Shown: one piece after another, positions 8,859 to 19,269 of the stretch | Layout of the letters: every line of letters begins with the position of its first letter | How positions within the stretch are numbered: the first letter of the stretch is position 1 | Assembly: GCA_963169645.1 (NCBI GenBank) | Contig: CAUJCO010000014.1 | Location: 5,001-69,000 of the forward strand | Reading direction: 5' to 3' | Origin: Bacteroidota bacterium | Lineage (GTDB): Bacteria; Bacteroidota; Bacteroidia; Chitinophagales; JADIYW01 | Length of the DNA stretch: 64,000 nucleotides | Notes under the pieces: generated by a model | Told to the model about the DNA's origin: nothing | Database searches by the model: none | What the model saw: the letters and a program-made list of their open reading frames with translations, nothing else | Made by a program: the position numbers and the translations under genes

Positions 8859-10211
8859 TTACACCAATCGGATTTTATCTAAAATTGATTTGATGGAAGC
8901 AAAAAATTGAACATAATGGCTCATTTCTTGTTTTGAGATTTGCTTTATAGTGTTTAATTTTTCTTTTAATGGGTCCACTTGCTGGCCACATTTCCAAAAA
9001 CGATAACATACATGCGGTCCGGTTGCTAATCCGGTACTACCTACATATCCGATAACTTGACCTTGTTGTACGCGTACACCATTTCGGATTCCGCGTGCAA
9101 AACGACTCATGTGTAAATATTGTGTTTCGTACTTGCTGTCGTGTTTTATTTTTACATAATTACCATTGTTTTGCCGAAATTCACAAGCTATAACAACACC
9201 ACTTGAAGTAGCAATAATTGGCGTGCCTGTTGGTGCGGCAAAATCTGTACCTAAATGTGCTTTTTCTACTTTCAAAATAGGATGAAAACGATTTAAATTA
9301 TAGCGAGAAACGATGCTGCCACCTTTACTAATCGGTGATTTTAAGAACGATTTTTTCAGATATTTTCCATGTTCATCGGAATATTGGAAACTACTATCAT
9401 CCTTTATAAAATAATCAACGGCATAATATGCTCTCTTTTTAGTTTTACAACAAACCGCTTCTACGTGTCCATTATCTAAAAACTTTCCATTTACGCTCAG
9501 TTGGTTATATATAAACTGTAAGGTATCGCCTTTGCGTAATTTATTGAGGTCAAATTTACTATCGTATGCCTTATTGATTTGTTCTAAAACTTTATAATCA
9601 ATTTTATTTTCTTTCAGTGTTTTTGCTGCTGATTTTTGAATTACAGCTGCAAAACGGATTTCTACTGTATCAATTTTCTTTTCGTAAAAAGTGAGGTGCA
9701 ATGGTTTATATAGCACTTCTTTTATCTTTTTTGATTTTTTCTTTTTCTTTGCTATTTGTGCTGCAATTTCCACATTTTGCACCGGCACTTTGGTCGTATC
9801 TGTGCAATTAGCGATGATGTATTCAAAATCGGACAGCTTAAAAACTAAATAATGTAATACGGAAGATGAATCCGTTTCTTTGGTGATGGTAAAATATTTT
9901 TGCCTCGGTTTTATATTCGACAAATCAGCATAATCTTTTGTTTCTGACAAAAATTGGGCTAACTGATGCTTATCTAATTTCAAGGTTTTAAAAATGCGTT
10001 GCAGATTATCTCTTCGTCCTGCTTCTTTTTCACGCACCCAAAATCCATCAACCGGAATATCTAAAAAAGTATTCGGAAGTGAATCAATACACGGTTTTAC
10101 CACCTGTGCAGTTTGCATTGATTTTTGGGCTATTGCATTTTTTTCTTGTTTAGATGTACAAGAAAAAAGAAATAGACTAATTAAAATAAAAACTAAACGT
10201 TGTTTCGGCAT
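8859..10211 (-). CDS. M23-family peptidoglycan endopeptidase
   Basis: A 450-aa protein with a short signal peptide and lipobox LFSC (C18), a lysine-rich linker near 153-165, and a C-terminal LytM/M23 domain. Zinc motif one is H319-x3-D323 (HLGTD), H367 lies in YLHMSR, and the second motif reads GPHVC (H400, C402). In standard M23 enzymes this last residue is the third zinc ligand, a histidine; here it is cysteine. It likely acts in the periplasm, cutting peptide cross-links or, if inactive, activating amidases. A basic SKKIKEVLYK stretch precedes the middle beta domain. Confidence 0.9.
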   Translation of the reverse strand: MPKQRLVFILISLFLFSCTSKQEKNAIAQKSMQTAQVVKPCIDSLPNTFLDIPVDGFWVREKEAGRRDNLQRIFKTLKLDKHQLAQFLSETKDYADLSNIKPRQKYFTITKETDSSSVLHYLVFKLSDFEYIIANCTDTTKVPVQNVEIAAQIAKKKKKSKKIKEVLYKPLHLTFYEKKIDTVEIRFAAVIQKSAAKTLKENKIDYKVLEQINKAYDSKFDLNKLRKGDTLQFIYNQLSVNGKFLDNGHVEAVCCKTKKRAYYAVDYFIKDDSSFQYSDEHGKYLKKSFLKSPISKGGSIVSRYNLNRFHPILKVEKAHLGTDFAAPTGTPIIATSSGVVIACEFRQNNGNYVKIKHDSKYETQYLHMSRFARGIRNGVRVQQGQVIGYVGSTGLATGPHVCYRFWKCGQQVDPLKEKLNTIKQISKQEMSHYVQFFASIKSILDKIRLV

Positions 10212-10300
10212 TTCTAAGCTTAGTTGTAATGGTAAATATACAAAATACCTGCTTAAAAAATGAACTGCGTGTTATATTATGACAAATATCAAAAAGTGTT

Positions 10301-11422
10301 TCAACCATTTATTAAAAAATACAAAACCGGAAACACCAATAATAACCGAATAATTTCTACGACAACCGGCCATCTTTTTTGCTCAAACAAAGTGCCAATT
10401 GTAATGGTAGAAAGTACGATAAATGCGATTCCGATTATTTGTTTGGTGAGATTAAATTGCTCTATTCCGAATAAAAAATACGATACAAATGCTAAGAGCA
10501 AGAAAAAATGCACAACTATATAAATTTGTATTTTCGTAGATGCATTGGCATTGTATAATGTTCTATTCGGTTCGATAGCTTTTGGCAAAATGACACCGCC
10601 TAAATATTCCGGTCGCCAGCCCGGCGGTTTCAACAATACTAAGAAGAAATCTTTTACATTTTTTACTTTCGCAATTTGTTTCAAAATCCATCCGTAATAA
10701 TCAAAGTTAGCGATGGCTATATTCCAACTATTTAATGGTGTGGTGATGCCATAATGTACGGTTTCTATTTCCGGTTGAAACGTGCCGAAAATTCTATCAA
10801 AAATAATAAATGTGCCACCGTGATTTTTATCAATGTAAATTGGATTCACACCGTGATGTACTCTATGATGTGATGGTGTATTGAAAATAAACTCAAACCA
10901 AGTCGGCATTTTGTGTATCATGCGCGTGTGTATCCAAAATTGATACAAAGTTTGTATTTGAGAAATCACGATAAAGGAAATTGGGTCAAAACCGAAAAAT
11001 GCTAATGGCAAATAAAACCAACATGAGCCTAATACTTGGGTGGCGGATTGTCGCAATGCAACGGATAGATTGTATTCTTCACTTTGATGGTGTACTACAT
11101 GAGTGCCCCACAAAATACTTATTTCATGTGATAAGCGATGGAACCAATAATAAAAAAAATCGACAGCAAATAACAACAGTATCCATGTGTACCAAGTTGA
11201 TGGAATAGTGGTGATGCGATAATTATCATAAATCCAAATATAAATTCCGATATTGAATAGTTTCAACAACACACCGGTTACTTGTTGTACAATTCCACTA
11301 TTAATATTACTAATGGAATCATTTACTCTGTAATAGTTTGTTTTTTTTATCTTATCTAAGATAAACTCTATCGCTATTAAGATAAAAAAAGCCGGAATGG
11401 AATAAACAATAAGTGACTTCAT
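10301..11422 (-). CDS. Sterol desaturase/fatty acid hydroxylase family membrane protein
   Basis: A 373-aa integral membrane protein with the eight-histidine di-iron pattern of this superfamily: HRLSHE (95-100), HVVHH (108-112) and SHHRVHHG (184-191). Several hydrophobic segments flank these boxes, and about three more membrane segments follow at the C-terminus. The layout resembles alkylglycerol monooxygenase-like members, which hydroxylate ether lipids, but the substrate here is not known. The boxes are complete, so the enzyme should be active. It sits alone between the M23 gene and the DivIC-like gene on the same strand. Confidence 0.88.
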   Translation of the reverse strand: MKSLIVYSIPAFFILIAIEFILDKIKKTNYYRVNDSISNINSGIVQQVTGVLLKLFNIGIYIWIYDNYRITTIPSTWYTWILLLFAVDFFYYWFHRLSHEISILWGTHVVHHQSEEYNLSVALRQSATQVLGSCWFYLPLAFFGFDPISFIVISQIQTLYQFWIHTRMIHKMPTWFEFIFNTPSHHRVHHGVNPIYIDKNHGGTFIIFDRIFGTFQPEIETVHYGITTPLNSWNIAIANFDYYGWILKQIAKVKNVKDFFLVLLKPPGWRPEYLGGVILPKAIEPNRTLYNANASTKIQIYIVVHFFLLLAFVSYFLFGIEQFNLTKQIIGIAFIVLSTITIGTLFEQKRWPVVVEIIRLLLVFPVLYFLING

Positions 11423-11508
11423 AAATTGGTTTATGAATGTATGAACAATACAATTAAAGATACGGAAAAAATCCTAAGAAATAGACAGGTGAAAATGTGA
11501 ATGCGATT

Positions 11509-11823
11509 TTATTCTTCCGGCATAAATATGTACAAATCTTCGCTATCGCTTTTCATCCAATAATGTTCTCGAGCAAATTTTTCCACTTTGTCTATTCCGG
11601 AAAACAATTCTTGTTGTTCTTTTTTTACATTGGCAATTTCTTTGATGTAATATGCTTCTTCTTTATTAAGCTCTTGCAAACGCAATCCAAGTTTTACTTG
11701 TGATATGAGTGTATTTTGATTGAAAAAAAGTAGATAGATAAAATAGCCTACAAAAAGTAAGAAAAATTTATTTCTAAAAATGGAAGGTACTTTTTCTATT
11801 AATTTGGGATCAATAATTGACAT
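11509..11823 (-). CDS. DivIC/FtsB-like septum formation initiator
   Basis: A 104-aa protein with a short cytoplasmic N-terminus, one membrane segment (about residues 20-37, FFLLFVGYFIYLLFF), a coiled coil (about 40-75) and a conserved end containing EKFAREHYWMKSDSEDLYIF. This is the layout of FtsB/DivIC, which binds FtsL and FtsQ/DivIB at the division septum. It lies directly downstream of enolase, as ftsB does in many bacteria, which supports the call. The size is normal. Confidence 0.85.
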   Translation of the reverse strand: MSIIDPKLIEKVPSIFRNKFFLLFVGYFIYLLFFNQNTLISQVKLGLRLQELNKEEAYYIKEIANVKKEQQELFSGIDKVEKFAREHYWMKSDSEDLYIFMPEE

Positions 11824-11883
11824 GCTTAAAGATACAAAGTAGATGATATAATGTTTTGTATTTCTTTTAAACGGATGTGTATT

Positions 11884-11915
11884 AAAAAAGAGGACATTCT
11901 GATAACGAACATCCT
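11884..11915 (-). terminator. Terminator after enolase
   Basis: On the minus strand the arms AGGATGTTC and GAATGTCCT pair through nine positions, two of them G-U, around a seven-base loop and are followed by six T residues. It lies about 30 bases after the enolase stop, so readthrough into the DivIC gene may be limited. Confidence 0.75.
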
Positions 11916-11942
11916 CCTTTAAAAAACTAATTAAATATTTTA

Positions 11943-13241
<1,299 letters not shown>

Positions 13242-13288
13242 TTAATGTTAGAGAATGGTTTTAATTTTTTGAAATACTTCTTTATAAT

Positions 13289-14044
13289 TTATTTTAACCT
13301 ACCTATGTAAACATAGGTATTATAGGCAAAAGTAACCATTTCGTTTTGTTTATAGGTAGTAAATAAATCAACGATTGCATTTTTTAACTGTGGAAAATTA
13401 GCATCGTCTGCATTTGGCATGTACGATGACGAAATAATCCGCCCAATCAATCCATCTAAATCAAAGTGTTGTTCGTAATTTAGGGTAAATTTTTTACAGG
13501 AATACGGTGCATAAAAAGCATCTATAATATCTCGGGTGATATTTCTATGTGCTATTTCTTTATAATCAATAGCGAATTGTTCTATGATTTTTTCGTATGC
13601 TTGCATAAAATCATCGGTTTCTTTTCTGTCATTCCAAATTAAACAAAGATGTGCACCATTTTGTGCAATGCGTTGAAATTCTATTTTTGTTTTAGCTCTA
13701 TCAAACCAGTGGAAAGCCTGTGCGCATACAATTAAATCAATGCTCTTGTTTGGAAGTTGTGTTTCTTCAGAACTACCGTGAACACTTATAAAATTAGGAT
13801 AAGCATGCAATAAACCTTCGGCAGCTTTTCGCATTGGCTCGTTAGGTTCTATGCCAAAAACCGTGTTTCCATTTTCTAAAAAAATTTGGGCAGACAAACC
13901 GGTGCCGCTACCTATATCTGCTACAACATCGTCGGGCATTAATCCTATTTCTAACTGTAAAATCGGGATAATTTCTTCCGGATAGCCCGGTCGGTACTTT
14001 ATATAATTTTCTACTCTGGAAGTAAATCGTTGTTTGTAGTCCAT
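13289..14044 (-). CDS. Class I SAM-dependent methyltransferase
   Basis: A 251-aa soluble protein with a Methyltransf_11-like Rossmann domain. Motif I is ADIGSGTGLSAQ (about 42-53); the acidic residue of motif II is in FGIEPN, and CAQAFHWFD is the motif IV region, as in the trans-aconitate/YafE-like group. The N-terminus, with YIKYRPGYP, is typical of this subgroup. The methyl acceptor is not known. It ends 63 bases from the enolase gene on the same strand; no functional link is evident. Confidence 0.82.
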   Translation of the reverse strand: MDYKQRFTSRVENYIKYRPGYPEEIIPILQLEIGLMPDDVVADIGSGTGLSAQIFLENGNTVFGIEPNEPMRKAAEGLLHAYPNFISVHGSSEETQLPNKSIDLIVCAQAFHWFDRAKTKIEFQRIAQNGAHLCLIWNDRKETDDFMQAYEKIIEQFAIDYKEIAHRNITRDIIDAFYAPYSCKKFTLNYEQHFDLDGLIGRIISSSYMPNADDANFPQLKNAIVDLFTTYKQNEMVTFAYNTYVYIGRLK

Positions 14045-14119
14045 CTATAAAATTAGAAAATAAAAATAAAAAAAAGGAAATGTGTATCCATCTATAAATG
14101 TTATTTCTATTTAAGTTCA

Positions 14120-14150
14120 TTGACAACTCTCTTATAATGGTGTAATTTAG
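14120..14150 (+). promoter_or_regulatory. Bacteroidota-type promoter
   Basis: TTG at 14120-14122, a 20-base spacer and TAATTTAG at 14143-14150. The spacing is exactly that expected for the phylum, and the site lies about 30 bases before the ATG at 14180. Confidence 0.6.
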
Positions 14151-14179
14151 AGTTATTCAAAAAATTAATTATAATTTCT

Positions 14180-14482
14180 ATGGAAACATATAGCACATTA
14201 TCTGAAGCAATCAATGATTTAATGCAAAAAGGATATACACATAATTTCAATATCAATGAAGAATGTGTGGAATGCTCCGAAAAAGACTTACAACTAAAAC
14301 CGGATGAATTTGAGATTGATGAAGTGCATCGTTTTCAAGAAATGTCGGACATAGATAACGAGAGTATTTTATTTGCAATTTCATCTACACATCACAACGT
14401 AAAAGGGCTTTTAGTTAATGCCTATAGTATTTATTCTAACCCATCTTCTAGTGCTTTAATAGCAAAGCTTTCGACTAAATAA
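14180..14482 (+). CDS. Small conserved Bacteroidota protein
   Basis: A 100-aa acidic protein widespread in this phylum. Homologues are often labelled phosphoribosylpyrophosphate synthetase, but the protein is a third of that enzyme's size and contains no PRPP-binding loop, so the label should not be followed. Visible features are the LSEAINDLMQKGYTHNFN helix, a two-cysteine ECVECS turn and the conserved LKPDEFEIDEVHRFQEMSD segment. It is probably cytosolic, with no signal peptide. The function is unknown. It has its own promoter at 14120-14150. Confidence 0.8.
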   Translation: METYSTLSEAINDLMQKGYTHNFNINEECVECSEKDLQLKPDEFEIDEVHRFQEMSDIDNESILFAISSTHHNVKGLLVNAYSIYSNPSSSALIAKLSTK

Positions 14483-14728
14483 AAATTGGTGAAACATATA
14501 GTAATTACAGGTAGTTTACTACAAAATCAATCTTTCATTACTACTTAATATTAGGTATAAATTAGTGTAAATTTATAATAATACAAAACAACTATATTCA
14601 AGAAAAATAAACACGTTGTAAATTTGTTAACTTGAATTTTGCATTAAGCATGAAGTAATTTAAAAATAAACTTCATTTAATTCAACAATCCTTAATATGT
14701 CTCTAACGCTTGATTAATAGCATATCTA

Positions 14729-14736
14729 TATTTTTG
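14729..14736 (+). promoter_or_regulatory. Possible -7 element
   Basis: TATTTTTG matches all fixed positions of TAnnTTTG and lies 23 bases before the ATG at 14760. An upstream TTG (14710-14712) is present, but the spacer is only 16 bases, so the assignment is tentative. Confidence 0.4.
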
Positions 14737-14759
14737 TATTACAAAATAACAATAACTAT

Positions 14760-15476
14760 ATGGATTCAACTAAGAAATTTCAAGAAGCATTTGATAAGAT
14801 ATTCGCTGATTTAAATGCGAAAGTAGAAGAAGTTAGAAGCAACTTCTTAAACTTAAAAGCCGATGTAAAGGTTCAAGTAGATGGACAAAAAGAAAATCTT
14901 CAAGAATACGGTGAAAAAATAAAAGGAAGAATTACACAAATCGTAGATGTAGATAAAGTACGTGCTAATGTTTTAGCTGAAGCCGAAAACTTAGTTGATG
15001 ATGCAAAAGTGAGAATGGAAAAAGTTTTTCAATTTGTGAACGGTCAAATTAATGTAGGCGAACGCAAAGCAAAAAAAGCAGCTAAAGATTTTTCTAAAAA
15101 AGCAGAAACATTTACAGAAGAAATTGAAAAAGATGTAAAAAAAGCAACTGCTGATTTACAAAAAAATGTAGCAAAAGTTTCTAAAGACGCTGAGAAAAAC
15201 TTCAACAAAGTAAAAAAAGAAGTTGAAGTAAAAGTAAACAAAGTAAGCAAAGAGGTAAAAGCTTCTGCTACTAAAGCAAAAACAGAAGTGAAAGCAACTG
15301 CTACTAAAGCAAAAGCAGAAGTAAAACAAAAAGTAGCTCCAGCTAAAAAAGCAGCCACTCCAGCTCCAAAAAAGGTAGCCACACCAGCTCCAAAGAAAGC
15401 AGCTACACCGGCAAAGAAAGCAGCTACAACTAAGAAAGCAGCGGTACCTGCAAAAAAAGCAGCGACTAAAAAATAA
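14760..15476 (+). CDS. Coiled-coil protein with histone H1-like tail
   Basis: A 238-aa protein in two parts. Residues 1 to about 130 form long amphipathic helices rich in K, E, A, D and V, resembling phasin or apolipoprotein-like bundles. From about 130 onward the sequence becomes strongly basic, with VKK, KVSKEV and KATATKAKAEVK repeats, and the last 50 residues are PAKKAA and PAPKKVA repeats like the C-terminal tail of histone H1. It has no signal peptide or membrane segment. Such tails bind DNA or other polyanions without sequence preference. A role in nucleoid or granule organisation is inference. A hairpin terminator follows. Confidence 0.75.
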   Translation: MDSTKKFQEAFDKIFADLNAKVEEVRSNFLNLKADVKVQVDGQKENLQEYGEKIKGRITQIVDVDKVRANVLAEAENLVDDAKVRMEKVFQFVNGQINVGERKAKKAAKDFSKKAETFTEEIEKDVKKATADLQKNVAKVSKDAEKNFNKVKKEVEVKVNKVSKEVKASATKAKTEVKATATKAKAEVKQKVAPAKKAATPAPKKVATPAPKKAATPAKKAATTKKAAVPAKKAATKK

Positions 15477-15536
15477 AAAAAGACTAAGTAGTTTTTTTCT
15501 TCAAAACTCTTTGGATTTTATTTGGTTAGTAAAATC

Positions 15537-15564
15537 AAGGTTCGTCAATTAAGACGAACCTTTT
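15537..15564 (+). terminator. Terminator after the H1-tail gene
   Basis: A 10-bp stem, AAGGTTCGTC with its complement around an AATTAA loop, is followed by four T residues. It also lies between converging genes. Confidence 0.75.
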
Positions 15565-15609
15565 CATTTTTATAATTTTCTAAAACTAAATAAGAAATAA
15601 TGAGATGCA

Positions 15610-17766
15610 TTATTTTCGGTCTTCTTGTTTAAAAATATTCCCAATTCCTTTTCCAATTTTCTGGATTGTTTCAATCCCTTTATTCAATGGTTCCGCATTG
15701 ATATCATCTAAACTTTCCAATCGAAATGCTTGATTAAATTGCTGAGGAAAAACGACCAATTTATTATTATCAGAAAAATATTTATCTAATTTTGATGGAA
15801 GATTTTCCAGATAACTCATATAGGATGCTGCTCCTTTCCTAGCTGATATTAAAACCAAAAAATCATCGGTTGAAATAAATCTGGAAAGGATTAAAAAATC
15901 GTCCCAATCTAAAAATTCTTTAAAAGAAATCGTAGGTGATAATTTTTCATTTTTTATTGTTTTCTGAATGGTATTATTGGTTAACGCATTTCCATAAATT
16001 AAAATAGGAATACTCAATTCCTGTGCTAATTTGGAAAGCTTAGTTAACCACTGTTTAAATCCAAATTCGTATTCTGCTAATGGCGGCACTGCAATAACGA
16101 TGCGTTTGTGTGTTATCATCGGTTGCTCGATAGAACACATGAACACACTTTTATCGGTATGACTTAAGATATGCTCTAATTTGTCGCCGGTTATTTTTTG
16201 CAAAATACCTGCACGTCGTGGCCAACCTACTACCAACATATCTGCCATTATCTCTCTAGAAATTCGTACTATACCGCTTGCCGTGTTGTGGTCAATAGTC
16301 GTAATTATACTGGCATCTGTTTCTGTACCGGAAGCTTGTTTTACAAACTCTTCTAATTTATTTTTTGCTTTAATGATGTTAACTTCTGCTTCATCATTAT
16401 TTGAAACAACCGATAAAATAGAAACCGGATTCGGCGATTTTTTATTTTTTATTAAGATAGCAAATTCCAATAGTTTCTCGATATTCTCTACGTTGGCAAT
16501 TGGCAATAAAATATGTTCGTCACTAACTGCATTGTTTTTCATAAGTTCATCTGTATTATCTTCCGATTCTACCACAATTATTTTTGCAGCTCTTTCGGTT
16601 GCAAAAGACGCCACGATGCACGTAATTAGAATTAAAATGATGGTACCATTTAAAATATTCTCATCTAAAATTCCTTCATTATAGCCGACTAAAATAATAG
16701 CCAAAGTTGCTGCAGCGTGTGCACCACTCAATCCGAAAATAAGTTGTCGTTGTGCATTCGAATAACGGAAAACCATTTGAGTTAAAAAGGCAGCAATCCA
16801 TTTACCAAAAATAGCAACAAAAGAGAGCGTAAGTGCTACTAAAATAGCTGTTGGTCCAGAAAATATTACGCTTACATCTACCAACATTCCTACGCTAATT
16901 AAAAAGAAAGGAATAAAAAGTGCATTGCCCATAAATTCTATTCTATTCATCAAAGCAGATGAATGTGGTATTAATTTATTGAGTGCTAAACCGGCAACGA
17001 ATGCACCAATAATCGGCTCTACGCCGGCAACTTCTGCTAAGAATGCAGCAAAGAAAACAACGGAAAGCACAAAGATATAATGTGAATGTTTTTCACTTTC
17101 TAATTTACTGAAGAACCATTTGGCAATTCGCGGAATTAGCAAAAACATGATTGCCGAAAATATGGCTAATGATATACTCAAGCGAATCCAAAATTCTTGA
17201 TTTAAACTTCCTTTACTACTACCTATGATAACAGCTAAAATGATAAGCACTGCAGTGTCTGTTAAGATGGTTCCACCTACGGTGATAGCAACTGCTTGAT
17301 TTTTAGAAATACCAAATTTGCTTACTATTGGATAGGCGACCAATGTGTGTGTAGCAAACATACTTGCCGTTAGAAAGCTGGAATTAAAATCGTAAGCTAA
17401 CAAATAATAACAAACCGGAAAGCCAATAGATAATGGCACTATGAATGTAAAGAAACCAAAAACGAAACTCTTGTTTTTATTACGTTTAAATTCGTTTAAA
17501 TCTAATTCCAAGCCGGCAATAAACATAATATATAATAAACCGATGGTAGAAAATAAATCAATGGCTTCGTTTTTTGCTAAGATGTTGAAACCATGTGGAC
17601 CGATTACTACACCGGAAATAATTAATCCAATAATTCCGGGAATATTAATACGACGTAATAAAATAGGCGATAATAAAATAATGAACAAGATTAAAGAAAA
17701 AACCAAAACAGGATTTTTTAACGGTATTTCGAATTCATGTGCTAAATGGCTGAAAAAATCTATCAT
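15610..17766 (-). CDS. CPA2 cation:proton antiporter with C-terminal USP-like region
   Basis: The first ~400 residues form about 12 membrane helices of the Na+/H+ exchanger fold (PF00999), with GLIISGVVIGPHG, FIAGLELDL and GAFVAGLALN as family markers. The remaining ~310 residues are soluble and look like one or two universal stress protein-type domains (for example HILLPIANVENIEKLLEFAILI and a later RIVIAVPPLAEYEFG). It should sit in the inner membrane and exchange K+ or Na+ for protons. The USP-like region could sense nucleotide. There is no KTN/RCK domain, unlike KefB/C. It is monocistronic. Confidence 0.88.
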   Translation of the reverse strand: MIDFFSHLAHEFEIPLKNPVLVFSLILFIILLSPILLRRINIPGIIGLIISGVVIGPHGFNILAKNEAIDLFSTIGLLYIMFIAGLELDLNEFKRNKNKSFVFGFFTFIVPLSIGFPVCYYLLAYDFNSSFLTASMFATHTLVAYPIVSKFGISKNQAVAITVGGTILTDTAVLIILAVIIGSSKGSLNQEFWIRLSISLAIFSAIMFLLIPRIAKWFFSKLESEKHSHYIFVLSVVFFAAFLAEVAGVEPIIGAFVAGLALNKLIPHSSALMNRIEFMGNALFIPFFLISVGMLVDVSVIFSGPTAILVALTLSFVAIFGKWIAAFLTQMVFRYSNAQRQLIFGLSGAHAAATLAIILVGYNEGILDENILNGTIILILITCIVASFATERAAKIIVVESEDNTDELMKNNAVSDEHILLPIANVENIEKLLEFAILIKNKKSPNPVSILSVVSNNDEAEVNIIKAKNKLEEFVKQASGTETDASIITTIDHNTASGIVRISREIMADMLVVGWPRRAGILQKITGDKLEHILSHTDKSVFMCSIEQPMITHKRIVIAVPPLAEYEFGFKQWLTKLSKLAQELSIPILIYGNALTNNTIQKTIKNEKLSPTISFKEFLDWDDFLILSRFISTDDFLVLISARKGAASYMSYLENLPSKLDKYFSDNNKLVVFPQQFNQAFRLESLDDINAEPLNKGIETIQKIGKGIGNIFKQEDRK

Positions 17767-17853
17767 ACAATTTCCTTTTAAAAATTAAAAAATAACGATG
17801 CTTCAGCATCTAAGAATGCTGAAAAATAGCTTGTATCATTTATACAATTTCTA

Positions 17854-19065
17854 TTAGTGCGAAGCTAAAGCAGCAGCTTTTTGTCTTTTTTGTTGTTCGT
17901 GTAACTCTCTAAATAATCCACGTGCTATCAAGAGTTTCATAATCTCGTTGGTTCCGGCATAAATTCGGGCTACGCGATTATCTGCATACGCTCTACCGAT
18001 AAAATATTCCCACATATAACCATAACCACCGTGTAATTGCAAGCATTCATCCACCAAATTAAAATGCATATCGGTGCAAGAAGACTTAGCCATAGAAGCG
18101 GTTTCAGCACTAAGTTCTCCTTTTACATACAACTCCACACATCTATCAACAAAAGTTTGGTGTATTTGTAATTTGGTAGCCAAATCGGCCAATTTAAATT
18201 GTGTATTTTGAAAATTAGCAATCGGTTGTTTAAAAGCAGTTCGGGATGTAACATATTGTATTGTATGTTCAATAGCACCTTCTGCAGCACCACACGACAT
18301 CAGTGCTACAGACAACCGCTCTCTTCCCAATTTTTGCATCATGTAAACAAAGCCTTTTCCGACTTCACCTAACAAATTATTTTTGGGAATTTGAACATTG
18401 TCGAAAAACAACTCGCACGTATCTTGTGCTTTCATACCCACTTTTTTAAATGGTTTTCCTTTGGTGTATCCTGTACGAGTAGATTCAATTATAAATAAGG
18501 AAATGCCCTTATCTTTTCCATCTATAATAGTACGAGCGGCAACAATTGCCATATCGCTCATGTAGCCATTGGTAATAAATGTTTTTTGTCCGTTTATTAC
18601 ATAGTGGTCGCCCATATCAACTGCGGTCGTTTTGAGAGCTTGCAAATCGCTACCACAACTCGGTTCTGTCATTCCTATTGCAGTGATGGCTTCGCCACTT
18701 ACCATTTTAGGCAACCAAAAATGTTTTTGCTCTTCGCTTCCATAATCTACCACGTATGGTGCCACAATATCGGAATGCAAGAAAAAGCCAGGACCGGTAT
18801 AGCCTGATTTTGAAATCTCTTCTGTAATTAAAGCACAGAAAGAAAAATCCAATCCGGCACCACCGTATTCGCTCGGAACGTCTAAACATAACAATCCTGC
18901 TTCGCCGGCTTTTGTCCAAACTTCACGGCTTACTTGTCCTTGTTCTTCCCATTCTGCATGGTAAGGTGTAATTTCTTTTTCAATAAACTGCTGACACATC
19001 TTTTGAAGCATCAAATGCTCTTCTGAACTATATACATCTCTTTTTAGTTTGATATTTGAAAACAT
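17854..19065 (-). CDS. Acyl-CoA dehydrogenase (long-chain/isovaleryl-like)
   Basis: A 403-aa flavoenzyme that introduces the alpha-beta double bond in acyl-CoA during beta-oxidation or amino acid breakdown. It shows all three ACAD domains: the N-terminal helices, the AIGMTEPSCGSD flavin-binding signature, and the C-terminal HGGYGYMWEYFIGRAYADNRV segment. The catalytic Glu is not in the usual YEGT position, which reads YAGTNEIMK. As in the long-chain and isovaleryl members, the base is probably the Glu in the GAIEHT segment. No other beta-oxidation genes are adjacent. Confidence 0.9.
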   Translation of the reverse strand: MFSNIKLKRDVYSSEEHLMLQKMCQQFIEKEITPYHAEWEEQGQVSREVWTKAGEAGLLCLDVPSEYGGAGLDFSFCALITEEISKSGYTGPGFFLHSDIVAPYVVDYGSEEQKHFWLPKMVSGEAITAIGMTEPSCGSDLQALKTTAVDMGDHYVINGQKTFITNGYMSDMAIVAARTIIDGKDKGISLFIIESTRTGYTKGKPFKKVGMKAQDTCELFFDNVQIPKNNLLGEVGKGFVYMMQKLGRERLSVALMSCGAAEGAIEHTIQYVTSRTAFKQPIANFQNTQFKLADLATKLQIHQTFVDRCVELYVKGELSAETASMAKSSCTDMHFNLVDECLQLHGGYGYMWEYFIGRAYADNRVARIYAGTNEIMKLLIARGLFRELHEQQKRQKAAALASH

Positions 19066-19252
19066 ACGTAAGTCTTATTTTCGTAAAAATACGAATAAAA
19101 AAATAAAATACCGAAAACACGGCTAACATCATGGTTATCAAACTGATTGACCATTCTATTACAAATAATCATTATTTTAATTACATTTGAAAAACTTCAA
19201 AAAAATGTACTTCATTTATTAAAATGTATTCTTTGCTTTACATTAATAAACG

Positions 19253-19260
19253 TAACTTTG
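19253..19260 (+). promoter_or_regulatory. Probable -7 element of the FKBP gene
   Basis: TAACTTTG matches all fixed positions of TAnnTTTG, with TTTG 17 bases upstream. It lies so close to the first ATG (19270) that the 5' leader would be only a few bases, which leaves the ATGs at 19276 and 19297 as alternative starts. Confidence 0.5.
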
Positions 19261-19269
19261 TAGAAAATA

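Noticed and set aside
15044..15382. Minus-strand frame opposite the H1-tail gene
   Set aside because: It is the complement of a Lys/Ala-rich coding region, which gives Phe/Ala/Thr-rich nonsense with no family.
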